DNA of 64,000 nucleotides from Fibrella rubiginis. GTDB taxonomy: Bacteria > Bacteroidota > Bacteroidia > Cytophagales > Spirosomataceae. Every line of letters starts with the position of its first letter. The first letter of the stretch is position 1. Where the stretch lies: contig NZ_JAFMYV010000003.1 of NCBI RefSeq assembly GCF_017353185.1, positions 186,001-250,000 on the forward strand. Reading direction: 5' to 3'. The position numbers and the translations under genes were made by a program. Below are positions 43,403 to 51,563 of the stretch, piece after piece. The notes beneath the pieces were generated by a model. That model had not been told where the DNA came from. It made no database searches and saw only the letters and a program-made list of their open reading frames with translations.

Positions 43403-43426
43403 GCAATACTGCATTTGTATGATTTT
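43403..43426 (-). promoter_or_regulatory. Shared promoter motif, copy 1
   Basis: This 24-bp stretch (core ATACTGCATTTGTA) matches 21 of 24 bases at 44151-44174. It lies upstream of the lipoprotein gene starting at 43330. Confidence 0.6.
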
Positions 43427-43480
43427 GGACGTACGCACTAGTGGCCAACAGACCTACTGACCCCTCCGCCAGGGAACGCT

Positions 43481-44119
43481 TTAGCACCGCCCTAGGTATT
43501 TATTGACCGCCGCTACTTTGGAGTGGACCTGCAGTTTCTCGTAAATGTTAAAGATGTGTTTACGCACCGTTGTGGGACTGATGAACAGCTCACTAGCGAC
43601 CTCTTTATGACTGTATCCTTTCGCCAACCGGTCCAGAATGTCACCTTCGCGTAGAGTTAGCAAGGTTAACTCCGTGGCCACTGCCGGGGGGCCGCTGTAA
43701 AACGAATCGGCAATTTTACGGGCTATCGTACTACTCATCGGTGCCCCCCCTTCGTGAAGTTCAGTGATAGCTTCCAGCAGCTTGTGCGGCGGGCTTCGTT
43801 TGAGAATATAGGCATTCGCCCCTGCTGTAAGCGCCTCAAAGACGGGTTCGGCCTCGTCGTAGATGGTGCACATCATGAACTGCGTTTGGGGGCAGCGGGC
43901 TTTCAGCTGCCGGACACACTCAATCCCACTGATGCCCGGCAAGTCGATGTCCATCAACACCACGTCCACGCCGTGATAGGGCAGGTAGGCCAGGGCGGCT
44001 TCGGCGTGTTCAAAGGTCGCCTGACAACAAAAGCCCTCGGCCCCATCCACCAAAATGGCCAGCGACTCGCGGATGAGTTCTTTGTCTTCAACGATGGCGA
44101 CGGTGATGTCGGTTTTCAT
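43481..44119 (-). CDS. NarL/LuxR-family response regulator
   Basis: 212 residues. A receiver domain with acidic pocket (VEDKE), phospho-acceptor Asp 57 (VVLMDIDLPGISG) and conserved Lys (YILKRS), and a LuxR-type HTH (LTLREGDILDRLAKGYSHKEVASELFISPTTVRKHIFNIYEKL). It should be phosphorylated by the histidine kinase encoded 65 bp upstream on the same strand. The motif at 44151-44174 lies 32 bp before its start and recurs before the downstream lipoprotein gene, suggesting autoregulation. Confidence 0.95.
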   Translation of the reverse strand: MKTDITVAIVEDKELIRESLAILVDGAEGFCCQATFEHAEAALAYLPYHGVDVVLMDIDLPGISGIECVRQLKARCPQTQFMMCTIYDEAEPVFEALTAGANAYILKRSPPHKLLEAITELHEGGAPMSSTIARKIADSFYSGPPAVATELTLLTLREGDILDRLAKGYSHKEVASELFISPTTVRKHIFNIYEKLQVHSKVAAVNKYLGRC

Positions 44120-44150
44120 GGGGCAATAGTGGGCGTTTTCGCCCTCCCAA

Positions 44151-44174
44151 GCGATACTGCATTTGTAGTATTTT
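44151..44174 (-). promoter_or_regulatory. Shared promoter motif, copy 2
   Basis: Partner of 43403-43426 (21 of 24 bases identical), located between the kinase stop and the response-regulator start. Candidate binding site of that regulator or a shared promoter. Confidence 0.6.
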
Positions 44175-44184
44175 GTGGTGTGTC

Positions 44185-46125
44185 CTATGGCGCATACGGG
44201 TACACAATGTGCACGCTAGTGCCCACCGATGACGAGGTAATGGTGCAGCTGCCCCCCGACTCACGCATCCGCTGGCGCATGTTAGTCAGCCCGTTTCGCA
44301 ACCCTGTTTGTTGCGTTGGAGTAAAGCCCTGTCCGTTATCGACCACGTTAATCAGCAATTGGTGGGATTCGGAGCGAATCGTAAGCGTAACGTGGGTCGC
44401 CTGCGCATGCTTGACTACGTTGTGAAGCGCTTCTTTCACCGTCAGAAACACGTTGCGGCGGTCAGTCCCGCAAACAGCCATCTCCCGGGCTGATTCGGCT
44501 ACCTGGGTGTAGAGGTCAAGGTTGGTGTTGTCGATGAATTCGCTGCTGTAAGCGCGGATGTAGGCAATCAAGCCGTTGAGGTGGTCATTTTTGGTGTTCA
44601 GCGACCAGATAATCTCATTCAGGGTGGTGATCATTTCGGAGGAAATGGTAGAGATTTTCTCCACTTCTGGGGTAGTTGCTTCGCCCATGCGCGTCTTGAC
44701 CACCTCGCTCAGCAGGCCAATGGCGGTCATGGAGGCACCTAGATCGTCGTGCATTTCTTTGGCAATCCGCAGGCGTTCCTTATGCTGTCCCTGCACCTCC
44801 GACTCCGCGACAGCCAGGGCATGGCTGCGCTGAGCAGCCAGCAGGGCGCTGTCGGCCGCCTGCCGCCGCTGGCGGGTATAGCCGTAAGCGAGTAGCAGTC
44901 CACCCAGCCCGCTTACGCCTACCAGGGCGGCCACCAACGTCCACAGGCTACGGCGCTGCCCAGCCTGTTCGAGCCGATCAATGCGGCCTTGCTTTTCGGC
45001 CAGTTGCTGGCCCGCCTGCGCCTGTCGAAGCTTAAGATCATAGTCGGCCAGCAGCGCTTTAGCTTCGATTGTCGAGAGGGAATCCTTGGTTTGCAGGTAC
45101 TTGTCGTACCAGGGAATGGCCCCTTCATAATCGTGCAGTCCCAAACTGGCATTGGCCATTTCGCGGTAGATGTTGCGAAATTCAGCTAACCCCACCTGCT
45201 GTTGCTTAGCCAGTGCGTAGGCGGTGGTCAGCCGATCTTTAGCGCGGCCAAACTGACCCATTTGGTTGTATGTTTCGGCCTCTCCAGCCAACAGGTGTAG
45301 TTCCTGGAGGGGGTTGGGGTTCGGGCGGTTCAATTGCCGGGCTTGCCGGTAATAGTAGAGTGAGGAGTCAAAGCGGGCCAGTTCCTTGTGCAAATTCGCC
45401 ATGTTGCCGTAGGTATTCATCAGAAACTGCCGATCACGTACGGGGTCGAAGCGAACCATGGCCATCCGAAAATGGCGCATGGCTAGCTCGAGTCGCCTCT
45501 GCTTCATGTATACCGCGGCCAGACTGGCATAATCTAGACCTATATCCTGGGCGCTACTCCCAGCCAACTGGTCGTCATGCAGGGCCCGGTTGAAATAGGT
45601 AATGGCCTGAGGGAATAGCCGTTCTGTTTCGTAGAGTAGGCCCAAGTTCTGAAACAGGGCGGCGGCTTTGCGGCGGTCTCGATGGGCCAGCCGGTAGGGT
45701 GCCGCCTGTTTGAAATAGGCAATGGCCTGCTTGTTTTTGCCCTGCCATTTAGCTGACTGAGCCAAGGCAAAGTAACAGATACTCTGGTATTCCTGGACCG
45801 TGTCGCGCAGGGCCTGTTGTAGTCCTGCCGCCGCGATCTGGTGCGATTCCTGATGTCGACCTAACAGGTCAAGTACATACGTCAGCAGCCGCAGGCTGGC
45901 GTAGTAGCCTTTGGCATAGCCCTTTTGGCGGGATTCTTCTAAAGCCTGCCGATACAGGCTGAGGGCTTGTTGAGGCTGCTGCTGCTCGATGGCTTCAGCC
46001 TGACGCAACTGAGTCATGATGGCACTGGTATCGGCGGGGCGGGGCCTCGACTGCGCATAGCCACCAATAGTCCACAGGGTTAACGCCAGGCTAAGCCAGA
46101 CAAATCGATCTACGTTCATCCACAA
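44185..46125 (-). CDS. TPR-containing sensor histidine kinase (HisKA_3/LytS-NarX type)
   Basis: 646 residues: signal peptide (to about YAQS), a periplasmic array of TPR-like repeats (about 30-380), one membrane helix (TLVAALVGVSGLGGLLLAYGY), a HisKA_3 dimerisation domain (ERLRIAKEMHDDLGASMTAIG, phospho-His in KEMHDDLG) and an HATPase (LTVKEALHNVVKHAQA; NGQGF; GLTNMRQR). The ligand is unknown. It forms a two-gene system with the downstream response regulator. Confidence 0.95.
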   Translation of the reverse strand: MWMNVDRFVWLSLALTLWTIGGYAQSRPRPADTSAIMTQLRQAEAIEQQQPQQALSLYRQALEESRQKGYAKGYYASLRLLTYVLDLLGRHQESHQIAAAGLQQALRDTVQEYQSICYFALAQSAKWQGKNKQAIAYFKQAAPYRLAHRDRRKAAALFQNLGLLYETERLFPQAITYFNRALHDDQLAGSSAQDIGLDYASLAAVYMKQRRLELAMRHFRMAMVRFDPVRDRQFLMNTYGNMANLHKELARFDSSLYYYRQARQLNRPNPNPLQELHLLAGEAETYNQMGQFGRAKDRLTTAYALAKQQQVGLAEFRNIYREMANASLGLHDYEGAIPWYDKYLQTKDSLSTIEAKALLADYDLKLRQAQAGQQLAEKQGRIDRLEQAGQRRSLWTLVAALVGVSGLGGLLLAYGYTRQRRQAADSALLAAQRSHALAVAESEVQGQHKERLRIAKEMHDDLGASMTAIGLLSEVVKTRMGEATTPEVEKISTISSEMITTLNEIIWSLNTKNDHLNGLIAYIRAYSSEFIDNTNLDLYTQVAESAREMAVCGTDRRNVFLTVKEALHNVVKHAQATHVTLTIRSESHQLLINVVDNGQGFTPTQQTGLRNGLTNMRQRMRESGGSCTITSSSVGTSVHIVYPYAP

Positions 46126-46488
46126 ATTAAGTTGCTTCGTACGTTATTGGACAATCTGCTTGTTGAAGATAGAGTCGGCTACGTTGAGAGGCAACAGGGC
46201 GCAAGAGAAAAAGTGAGGCGTTAGTTCCGTATCCGGTCTGTACAAGGGCCTTATTTGTCTGGTAGCAGAACGAGCATTTACCAGGGTTCCTTACGAGCAA
46301 AACCCGTTTTGGTGAACTGCCAGTAGATTGCCTGACCAGACCAAGTGGTCAGTTCAAAGATGGTGGGGGAGCACTTAGTTACACCATAATCACAGCCCGC
46401 TTTATTGCTTTATGTACACCGAAAAGGGTGATTTCCAGCAGTCCAGCGAAAATTGGCCGTTTTGAAACGATTTTGTTACCAAGCTGGC
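46126..46488. other. Intergenic region with one palindrome
   Basis: No gene supported. A palindrome CTGACCA (46332-46338) / TGGTCAG (46346-46352) lies about 140 bp before the antitoxin start and could be its operator. The rest shows nothing notable. Confidence 0.4.
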
Positions 46489-46912
46489 ATGCATACACCG
46501 GTCTATACAACCCCGCCTCTCACCGCTACTGCCATGCCAGTGAGTAATCGGTTGAGTGCCCCACAACTCATCGACCGCTCCCGCCAGGGCCTAGTAGGCA
46601 CCGAGGCCGGGCAGATCGCTAGGTTATTGGCCATCACCGATAAAGAAATGACCCGCTTACTTAATCAGTCTGTAGCCACCTTTCACCGCCAGGCTAAAGC
46701 GGTACGGCTTGATGCTGCTACCTCTGAACGCCTGTTGTTGTTAAGCCAGCTAGCCACTTATGGGGCTAGTGTCTTTCAAGACTAAGCCAAGGCTGCGCCG
46801 CCCCCTGCGGCTATTGGGCGAGCGTTCCCCGCTGGATCTACTCGATAGCCTGACGGGCATCCAGTTGGTAGATGATATCTTGGGGCGCATTGAGTATGGG
46901 GGCTTTAGCTGA
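46489..46912 (+). pseudogene. Xre/MbcA/ParS-type antitoxin, frameshifted
   Basis: From ATG 46489 the first ~95 residues match antitoxins of RES toxins (GQIARLLAITDKEMTRLLNQSVATFHRQ; LDAATSERLLLLSQLATYGASVF), then a stop follows. The neighbouring frame continues with the missing C-terminus: LGERSPLDLLDSLTGIQLVDDILGRIEYG to TGA at 46910-46912, overlapping the toxin ATG. A single indel near 46775-46790 therefore removes the toxin-binding domain. Confidence 0.75.
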
Positions 46913-47418
46913 TGGCCATCATAGCATCGGCGAACCGCCTCTATCGCATTCAGACCAATATTTATCGGGACACGATCTTAGACGGATTGGGTGCCCTGTT
47001 AGGAGGCGGTCACTAGAATGCTAAAGGGCGACCGATGGTCTACACCGCCGCCACACCCGAGCTTTGCTTTTTGGAGTACATGATCCAGCTGGCAGGGACG
47101 GCTTTAGCGGACCTACCGCCGTTAATCCTCTGTGAGATCCTTGTGCCCGATGACTCAGTCAAATTTCTGGCCGTTGAGCAACTGTCCTCCGGCTGGGATG
47201 AGCCTGAAGCTACTCCATTGGGCTTAGCTGAGTTTGCAGCCTACCAGTTCAGCCAACACCGAACGCTGTGTCTGGCCATCCCTTCAGCAGTGGTTCCGCT
47301 CTCGCCCTCGCCGAACATGTTGCTCGATCCGCTATATAAGCAACGGGTGGCCTGTGAAATAGCTTCTATACGCCATTACCCCATCGACCCCCGGTTGCCT
47401 ACTGCCACCTTGCGCTAA
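46912..47418 (+). pseudogene. RES-domain toxin with a nonsense codon
   Basis: The frame from ATG 46912 (MAIIASANRLYRIQTNIY) meets TAG at 47014-47016, exactly where RES toxins have the Trp of GGRWN; here it reads GGH-stop-NAKGRPMVYTA. After the stop the domain continues intact (PELCFLEYMIQLAG; LSSGWDEPEATPLGLAEFAAYQ; IRHYPIDPRL). The toxin, an NAD-depleting enzyme in characterised relatives, is thus inactivated together with its antitoxin. A restart at ATG 47035 would lack the active-site N-terminus. Confidence 0.75.
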
Positions 47419-47606
47419 AACAGGGGTATGACCTGCCTCTGCAGCTTAATCATGGTTGTCCTTAAATAATTTCTATTTTAATACATGCCACTATTTTTTG
47501 GGCTTCTTGCGACCTTTTTAGTAGCTTAGGGTTACGGTTTGGGCCGTCCTACACATACTCTTTGCCGAAGCCTGCTGACTAATCCCACCTTTCACGCCTA
47601 CCGCCC

Positions 47607-47933
47607 ATGGCCCTACTTAGTTTCTTTCGTCGGCTTGCTGTCCAGGATCCTACCGAAGCCCGGCGGCGGCACAATTATGAAAATGCCCTGAACGAAGTTC
47701 GCCGCACGAACCAGGCCCAACAAGCGCGCGCCCAAGAGTGGGCTAAGCTAGACCGACTCATAGGCCAGCAGCTTGAGGAGTTGATCCAGGAGGTGGGCCC
47801 CAACAGCTTGATTGTGCAGACAGTACAGGAAGTTCGCCAAAATCACCAGCAGCACTACGAACGAAGCCAGCAGGATGCCGAGCGGCGGTTAGTCGGCTAC
47901 CGGAACATCATTCTCAAGCAGGGCCGAAGCTGA
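47607..47933 (+). CDS. Hypothetical helical protein
   Basis: 108 residues, almost entirely helical and Gln/Glu/Arg-rich (NYENALNEVRRTNQAQQARAQEWAKLD; QTVQEVRQNHQQHYERSQQDAERRLVGYRN), probably a coiled coil. No signal or membrane segment. No family recognised; function unknown. Confidence 0.5.
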   Translation: MALLSFFRRLAVQDPTEARRRHNYENALNEVRRTNQAQQARAQEWAKLDRLIGQQLEELIQEVGPNSLIVQTVQEVRQNHQQHYERSQQDAERRLVGYRNIILKQGRS

Positions 47934-47984
47934 CTCATCGCGCATCCCGAAGTAGGGAGCTATCATAGCCGCCTGAAACGTTTT

Positions 47985-48292
47985 TTGTCACGGTTGGTGG
48001 CTTCATTGGAAGGTGGCTACCCAACACGCTTTCCCAGAAGCATGCAACTAGGCCCGGATACGGTCACAGTAGCAGGCAAAACCTATCCAGCAGCGGCCAT
48101 CTTTAAGATTAGGCTAGCCACCCTCTACGGCAGTGGAAATAAGATACCCGGCTGGCGATTGAATGGAAGATTGTGGCACAGAAGACCTTTGGCAAATTTG
48201 CGGAGCTTGATTTTAACGACATCCGAGCATTTGCCGAGCGAAATACTATTCGTGTGGACGAAGACGCATCCATCCCTGGGAGGTACTAAAAG
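47985..48292 (+). pseudogene. Decayed gene of unknown family
   Basis: One frame gives LGPDTVTVAGKTYPAAAIFKI and LATLYGSGNKIPGW; near 48150 sense passes to a second frame reading AIEWKIVAQKTFGKFAELDFNDIRAFAERN to TAA at 48292. Two coherent halves in different frames indicate a frameshifted gene without a clear start. Family unknown. Confidence 0.4.
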
Positions 48293-48884
48293 CGCGGGGT
48301 GTAGCATCTATTTGGGCTTAGCAGGGCGGGTCTTGCCACGAGCAAGCGGTGGTTAGTGTGCTGCCAGTATAGCATCCTGAAACAGGGGCAAACCTAACGA
48401 AGTAAAAGCGTGGTTACTGCGCCGACACTATCGGGTTAACATCGCCCTATTGCTTTCTAAACCGAAGCCATCTGATGAACACTCACAGTAATCCTCCATG
48501 ACGGCAACTAAGTTGTAAGCTCCTCCATAATCTTTGATTTCACTGATGAGTAAGTTATCTACCTCAACGCTTGGGTTTCCTTTTGTTAGAAAAAGTGTAG
48601 AAGGCGCTATTCGCAGGTGTGAGAGGCTTGTACTTGCCGGAACACTGACGGTTACTACAAAAGCTATTTTTTACTGATTCAAACAGGTACCACCAGGTTG
48701 CCCTTAAGTGGCAGGGAGACACGGTCGACGGTGTCATACCTAAACGGTTCAACGAAGGTGGACGAGCTATCGACGATGATAAAGCTAGCTCACACTAACC
48801 TGTTAACCGACGCACAGCACGCAAGATGCTTAGAGCGTGTTGGGGATTGTAAGGCTAGCTAGATTGCTGTTTGCCCTGTTTGAT
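48293..48884. other. Non-coding or decayed stretch
   Basis: About 590 bp with no reading frame that looks like protein on either strand and no strong structure; probably decayed DNA between the remnant and the SIMPL gene. Confidence 0.5.
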
Positions 48885-49631
48885 TCAATTAGTGAGCTCA
48901 AACTCAACCTTCACCGCAGCGCCATAACGAAACAGTTGGGGCGTGATGGCCATCTGGCGGATGCCATTATCATCATAATTAACCACAGTTTGCGATTGAG
49001 TGGCGCGGTTTAAATCCCGGTAGGCATAAAAACCCTCGTTTTCACCCACATCACTCACGCGAACAACGCGCTTGATCGTTCGGCTCGTCGCTTTGGCCAG
49101 CTGAGTAGCTTTCTCCTGAGCGCGGGCCAGTGCTTTATCCAGCAAGCGCAGTTCAATGGCTCGTTGGTCACTGACGGAAAAAGAGGCGGTCATGTCCGTG
49201 TAGCCATTCGAGGCCAATGCCTGCTGCACCTGGTTGAACCGAGTCAAATCAGCGAATTTGATCAGGACCCGTTGATAGGTGGTAAACCGCTCGCCCTGCT
49301 GGCCACGCTGGTAATCACGTCCTTTACGGCTTAAGAGTTGCAAGAATTGGATATCCTGATTGGCGACTCGTTGTTGTGTAAGCAAGGTAGTGAGTTGTTG
49401 TCGCGCTTGTTGGTGTTCCTCAAAGGCCACGTTGACGTCCCGCTCATCGCTGAAGGAGAGATTGAGGTTGAGGGTGGCCTGATCGGCTAGCACTTCCTCG
49501 GTGGCATCCCCCAAGACGAAAATGCGCTGGTCTGTTGGTTGGGCAGCCAGGGGGGAGAGGGTCAACAAGGACCCTATGAAAATGGCACTGCGAAGCGCGT
49601 TACTAAACTTATTAGGCTGGTTGTTGAGCAT
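48885..49631 (-). CDS. SIMPL-domain (DUF541) exported protein
   Basis: 248 residues: signal peptide (IFIGSLLTLSPLAAQ), then the SIMPL domain (RIFVLGDATEEVLADQATLNLNLSF; ALARAQEKATQLAKATSRTIKRVVRVSDVGE; AAVKVEFELT), the usual length and arrangement of this oligomer-forming periplasmic family (BP26/OMP28-like). Function in Bacteroidota is not established. Appears intact and monocistronic. Confidence 0.85.
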   Translation of the reverse strand: MLNNQPNKFSNALRSAIFIGSLLTLSPLAAQPTDQRIFVLGDATEEVLADQATLNLNLSFSDERDVNVAFEEHQQARQQLTTLLTQQRVANQDIQFLQLLSRKGRDYQRGQQGERFTTYQRVLIKFADLTRFNQVQQALASNGYTDMTASFSVSDQRAIELRLLDKALARAQEKATQLAKATSRTIKRVVRVSDVGENEGFYAYRDLNRATQSQTVVNYDDNGIRQMAITPQLFRYGAAVKVEFELTN

Positions 49632-49970
49632 TGAGGTTGATGAAAGTATCCAAAGCGTTTAAACGTCAAAGAAGGACAAAACGATATGCCGACAGTTACT
49701 GGCATAACGTGCCCGTAGTTAGATATTTCGCAGCATCTTACTTACCAGGTGGATAAAAACATGTTAACGACTATCTATCAGAAAGGGCCCAAGAAGCGGA
49801 AGTGCATCTTGCTGGATGGGTCGAAGATAAAATTTAACAACATTGTCTACCCAGATGAAGTACATGAATTGTTTTAGGAGCATTAACCAAACCGATCAGG
49901 CCTACCTGCTACTTCCTCCAATTAGGTTATAAAACGCCTCTTGCTGTCCCTCTAGTAAGCGCCTTTCCAC
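49632..49970. other. Intergenic region with a 38-codon frame
   Basis: ATG 49761 opens 38 codons to TAG 49875-49877 (including ILLDGSKIKFNNIVYPDEVHELF). It could be a small protein or the tail of a lost gene; nothing else in the gap is interpretable. Confidence 0.3.
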
Positions 49971-50255
49971 ATGTATACAACAAACAGAGTAGTCCAGTCT
50001 GCCGATACAGCCACTAAGCTCTCCTTCACGGAGCGTATGGCCAAGGCCCGTGCTGCCAAAGCAGCCAAACGAATGACCCTAGCGTCATCCAGCCAAACAC
50101 TAAAAGTGCAACAAACCACCGACGCTGGTAACAGGTTGCCAAATAATAAACCGCAGAAAGGGCCAAATGGTGAAAAGGTATATTCAGGGGATCGCGGCGG
50201 GAAGTACTATATTAACAAGAATAATAACAGGACTTATATAAGCAGTAATCAATAG
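49971..50255 (+). CDS. Small basic protein with a GGKYYINKN motif
   Basis: 94 residues: a basic, Ala/Lys-rich N-terminal half (MAKARAAKAAKRM) and a C-terminal KGPNGEKVYSGDRGGKYYINKNNNRTYIS. The latter resembles short basic adaptor-like modules (GGKYYINKNGNKTYI) at the ends of secreted or colicin-like proteins. It stands alone and may be a detached C-terminal module. Function unknown. Confidence 0.5.
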   Translation: MYTTNRVVQSADTATKLSFTERMAKARAAKAAKRMTLASSSQTLKVQQTTDAGNRLPNNKPQKGPNGEKVYSGDRGGKYYINKNNNRTYISSNQ

Positions 50256-50501
50256 TTATGACATAGCATCTCATGCTGAATTGTTGCATGCTCAACCTTT
50301 TAGACTGAAAAGTGAGCAGATAAAAAAAATTAGTCACACGTCATCCTTGATTCTCCGGCGCTTCTTCTATTCAATTAACTGGTACTCTTACGAAGGCTGA
50401 CGAAGAATAAGCTAAGCGCCAGATAAGGCCCGTCGAGTTTTTGGCATTACAAAAACCGTCACTTATCCCTTGCAGAGGGTTGTTAATATGTTGAAGCTGT
50501 T

Positions 50502-50921
50502 TTAAGATAATGAAAAAGACTTCCGCTGAAGGTTGAACCGTGCGGGCAAAGCCTTTTTTTGGATCACCAGCCCATGCTCTTTTTCGGCTACCTCGATCAG
50601 CGTCTGGTAGGCCAGCACTCGATCCCGTTCGAGTTGCAGGGCCGCTTCGAGTTCTTTGATGCGTTGCTGGGGGGGGGTGGTTTGGGCGGGGCAGGCCTAG
50701 CCATACGGGGGTGTCGTGGGGGGTATTGCCAGTCCAAGCTACCGAGTTTGCGCAACCAAACCAAGCCCGTCGAGCGGCCCTGGATGCCATAGTGGCGCTA
50801 AGCTTGTTTGTAGGTGAGGGTGCTAGGTGAGGGTGCCTTGTTCAACCTGCTGAACGACACTACGTTTAAAGGCGAGGGTGTAATGGCGCTGGGTGCGCTT
50901 AAGGCGCTGATTAGTTGGCAT
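50502..50921 (-). pseudogene. IS3-family OrfA transposase remnant
   Basis: Read across frames from ATG 50921, the product is an IS3 OrfA: RTQRHYTLAFKRSVVQQVEQG, then YGIQGRSTGLVWLRKLGSLDW, then QQRIKELEAALQLERDRVLAYQ and TLIEVAEKEHGLVIQKK to TAA at 50504-50502. It is broken by a 12-13-bp tandem duplication (GGTGAGGGTGC twice at 50812-50834), an in-frame TAG just before YGIQGRS, and a run of nine C. No OrfB (DDE part) is present nearby. Confidence 0.75.
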
Positions 50922-51089
50922 CTCCATAAAAGAAGCGGGGAAGTGTCAACCTATTTCAGGACGAGTCATCTCGCCATGAAGTTAGGCAATGGCAACTATT
51001 ATCCGAATAGTAAGGTAGGAGCATAATAGATAGCAACGGATTGAGAGTTGACGCCCGAGGCCATCTAGTTGCCGCTATTCAAGGGTAGA

Positions 51090-51263
51090 CTAGTTGTTAT
51101 GAACACCCGGTTGTAGCAGGGTTACTTCTGGCGCTAGGCCATCGGAGACTAAGTAAAAAAGCGGCTCAACTTGGGTGGCGATAAAGACGTGACCACGGAA
51201 TGTACGGACACCGGTCTCGTTCAATTCGTCAGTGATTTGGGTCAATGTTTGAGCTTCTGGCAT
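51090..51263 (-). CDS. Small protein of 57 residues
   Basis: ATG 51263 opens 57 codons (MPEAQTLTQITDELNETG start; FIATQVEPLFYLVSDGLAPE centre) to TAG at 51092-51090. Balanced composition and a strand/helix pattern make it more than chance, but no family or neighbour supports it. The surrounding 50922-51089 and 51264-51563 show no other gene. Confidence 0.4.
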   Translation of the reverse strand: MPEAQTLTQITDELNETGVRTFRGHVFIATQVEPLFYLVSDGLAPEVTLLQPGVHNN

Positions 51264-51563
51264 GCTAATCAGGATAAATGACCTTCCTTCTTCTCATTGG
51301 CCATTTCCTGAACACATTAAGCCTGGACGATCGTAAAGCCTGTCTATTGTATGCGCTGTCTCTTCTGCTAGTACTGGCTAGTAACAGTTAGTGCCATCGA
51401 AATTTGTAACAGAATGCTCGTAATTCATGGGAAGCTACTAACCACCCCAGCCGTTAAATAAAAGAGTTAACTGCCTGAATAGCTATCATTTAATACACAC
51501 CTCTTTTCTAATTACTTTCCGTTGTTTAATTAAACTGTCCCCAAAAATTCCTGACCTCACTTC

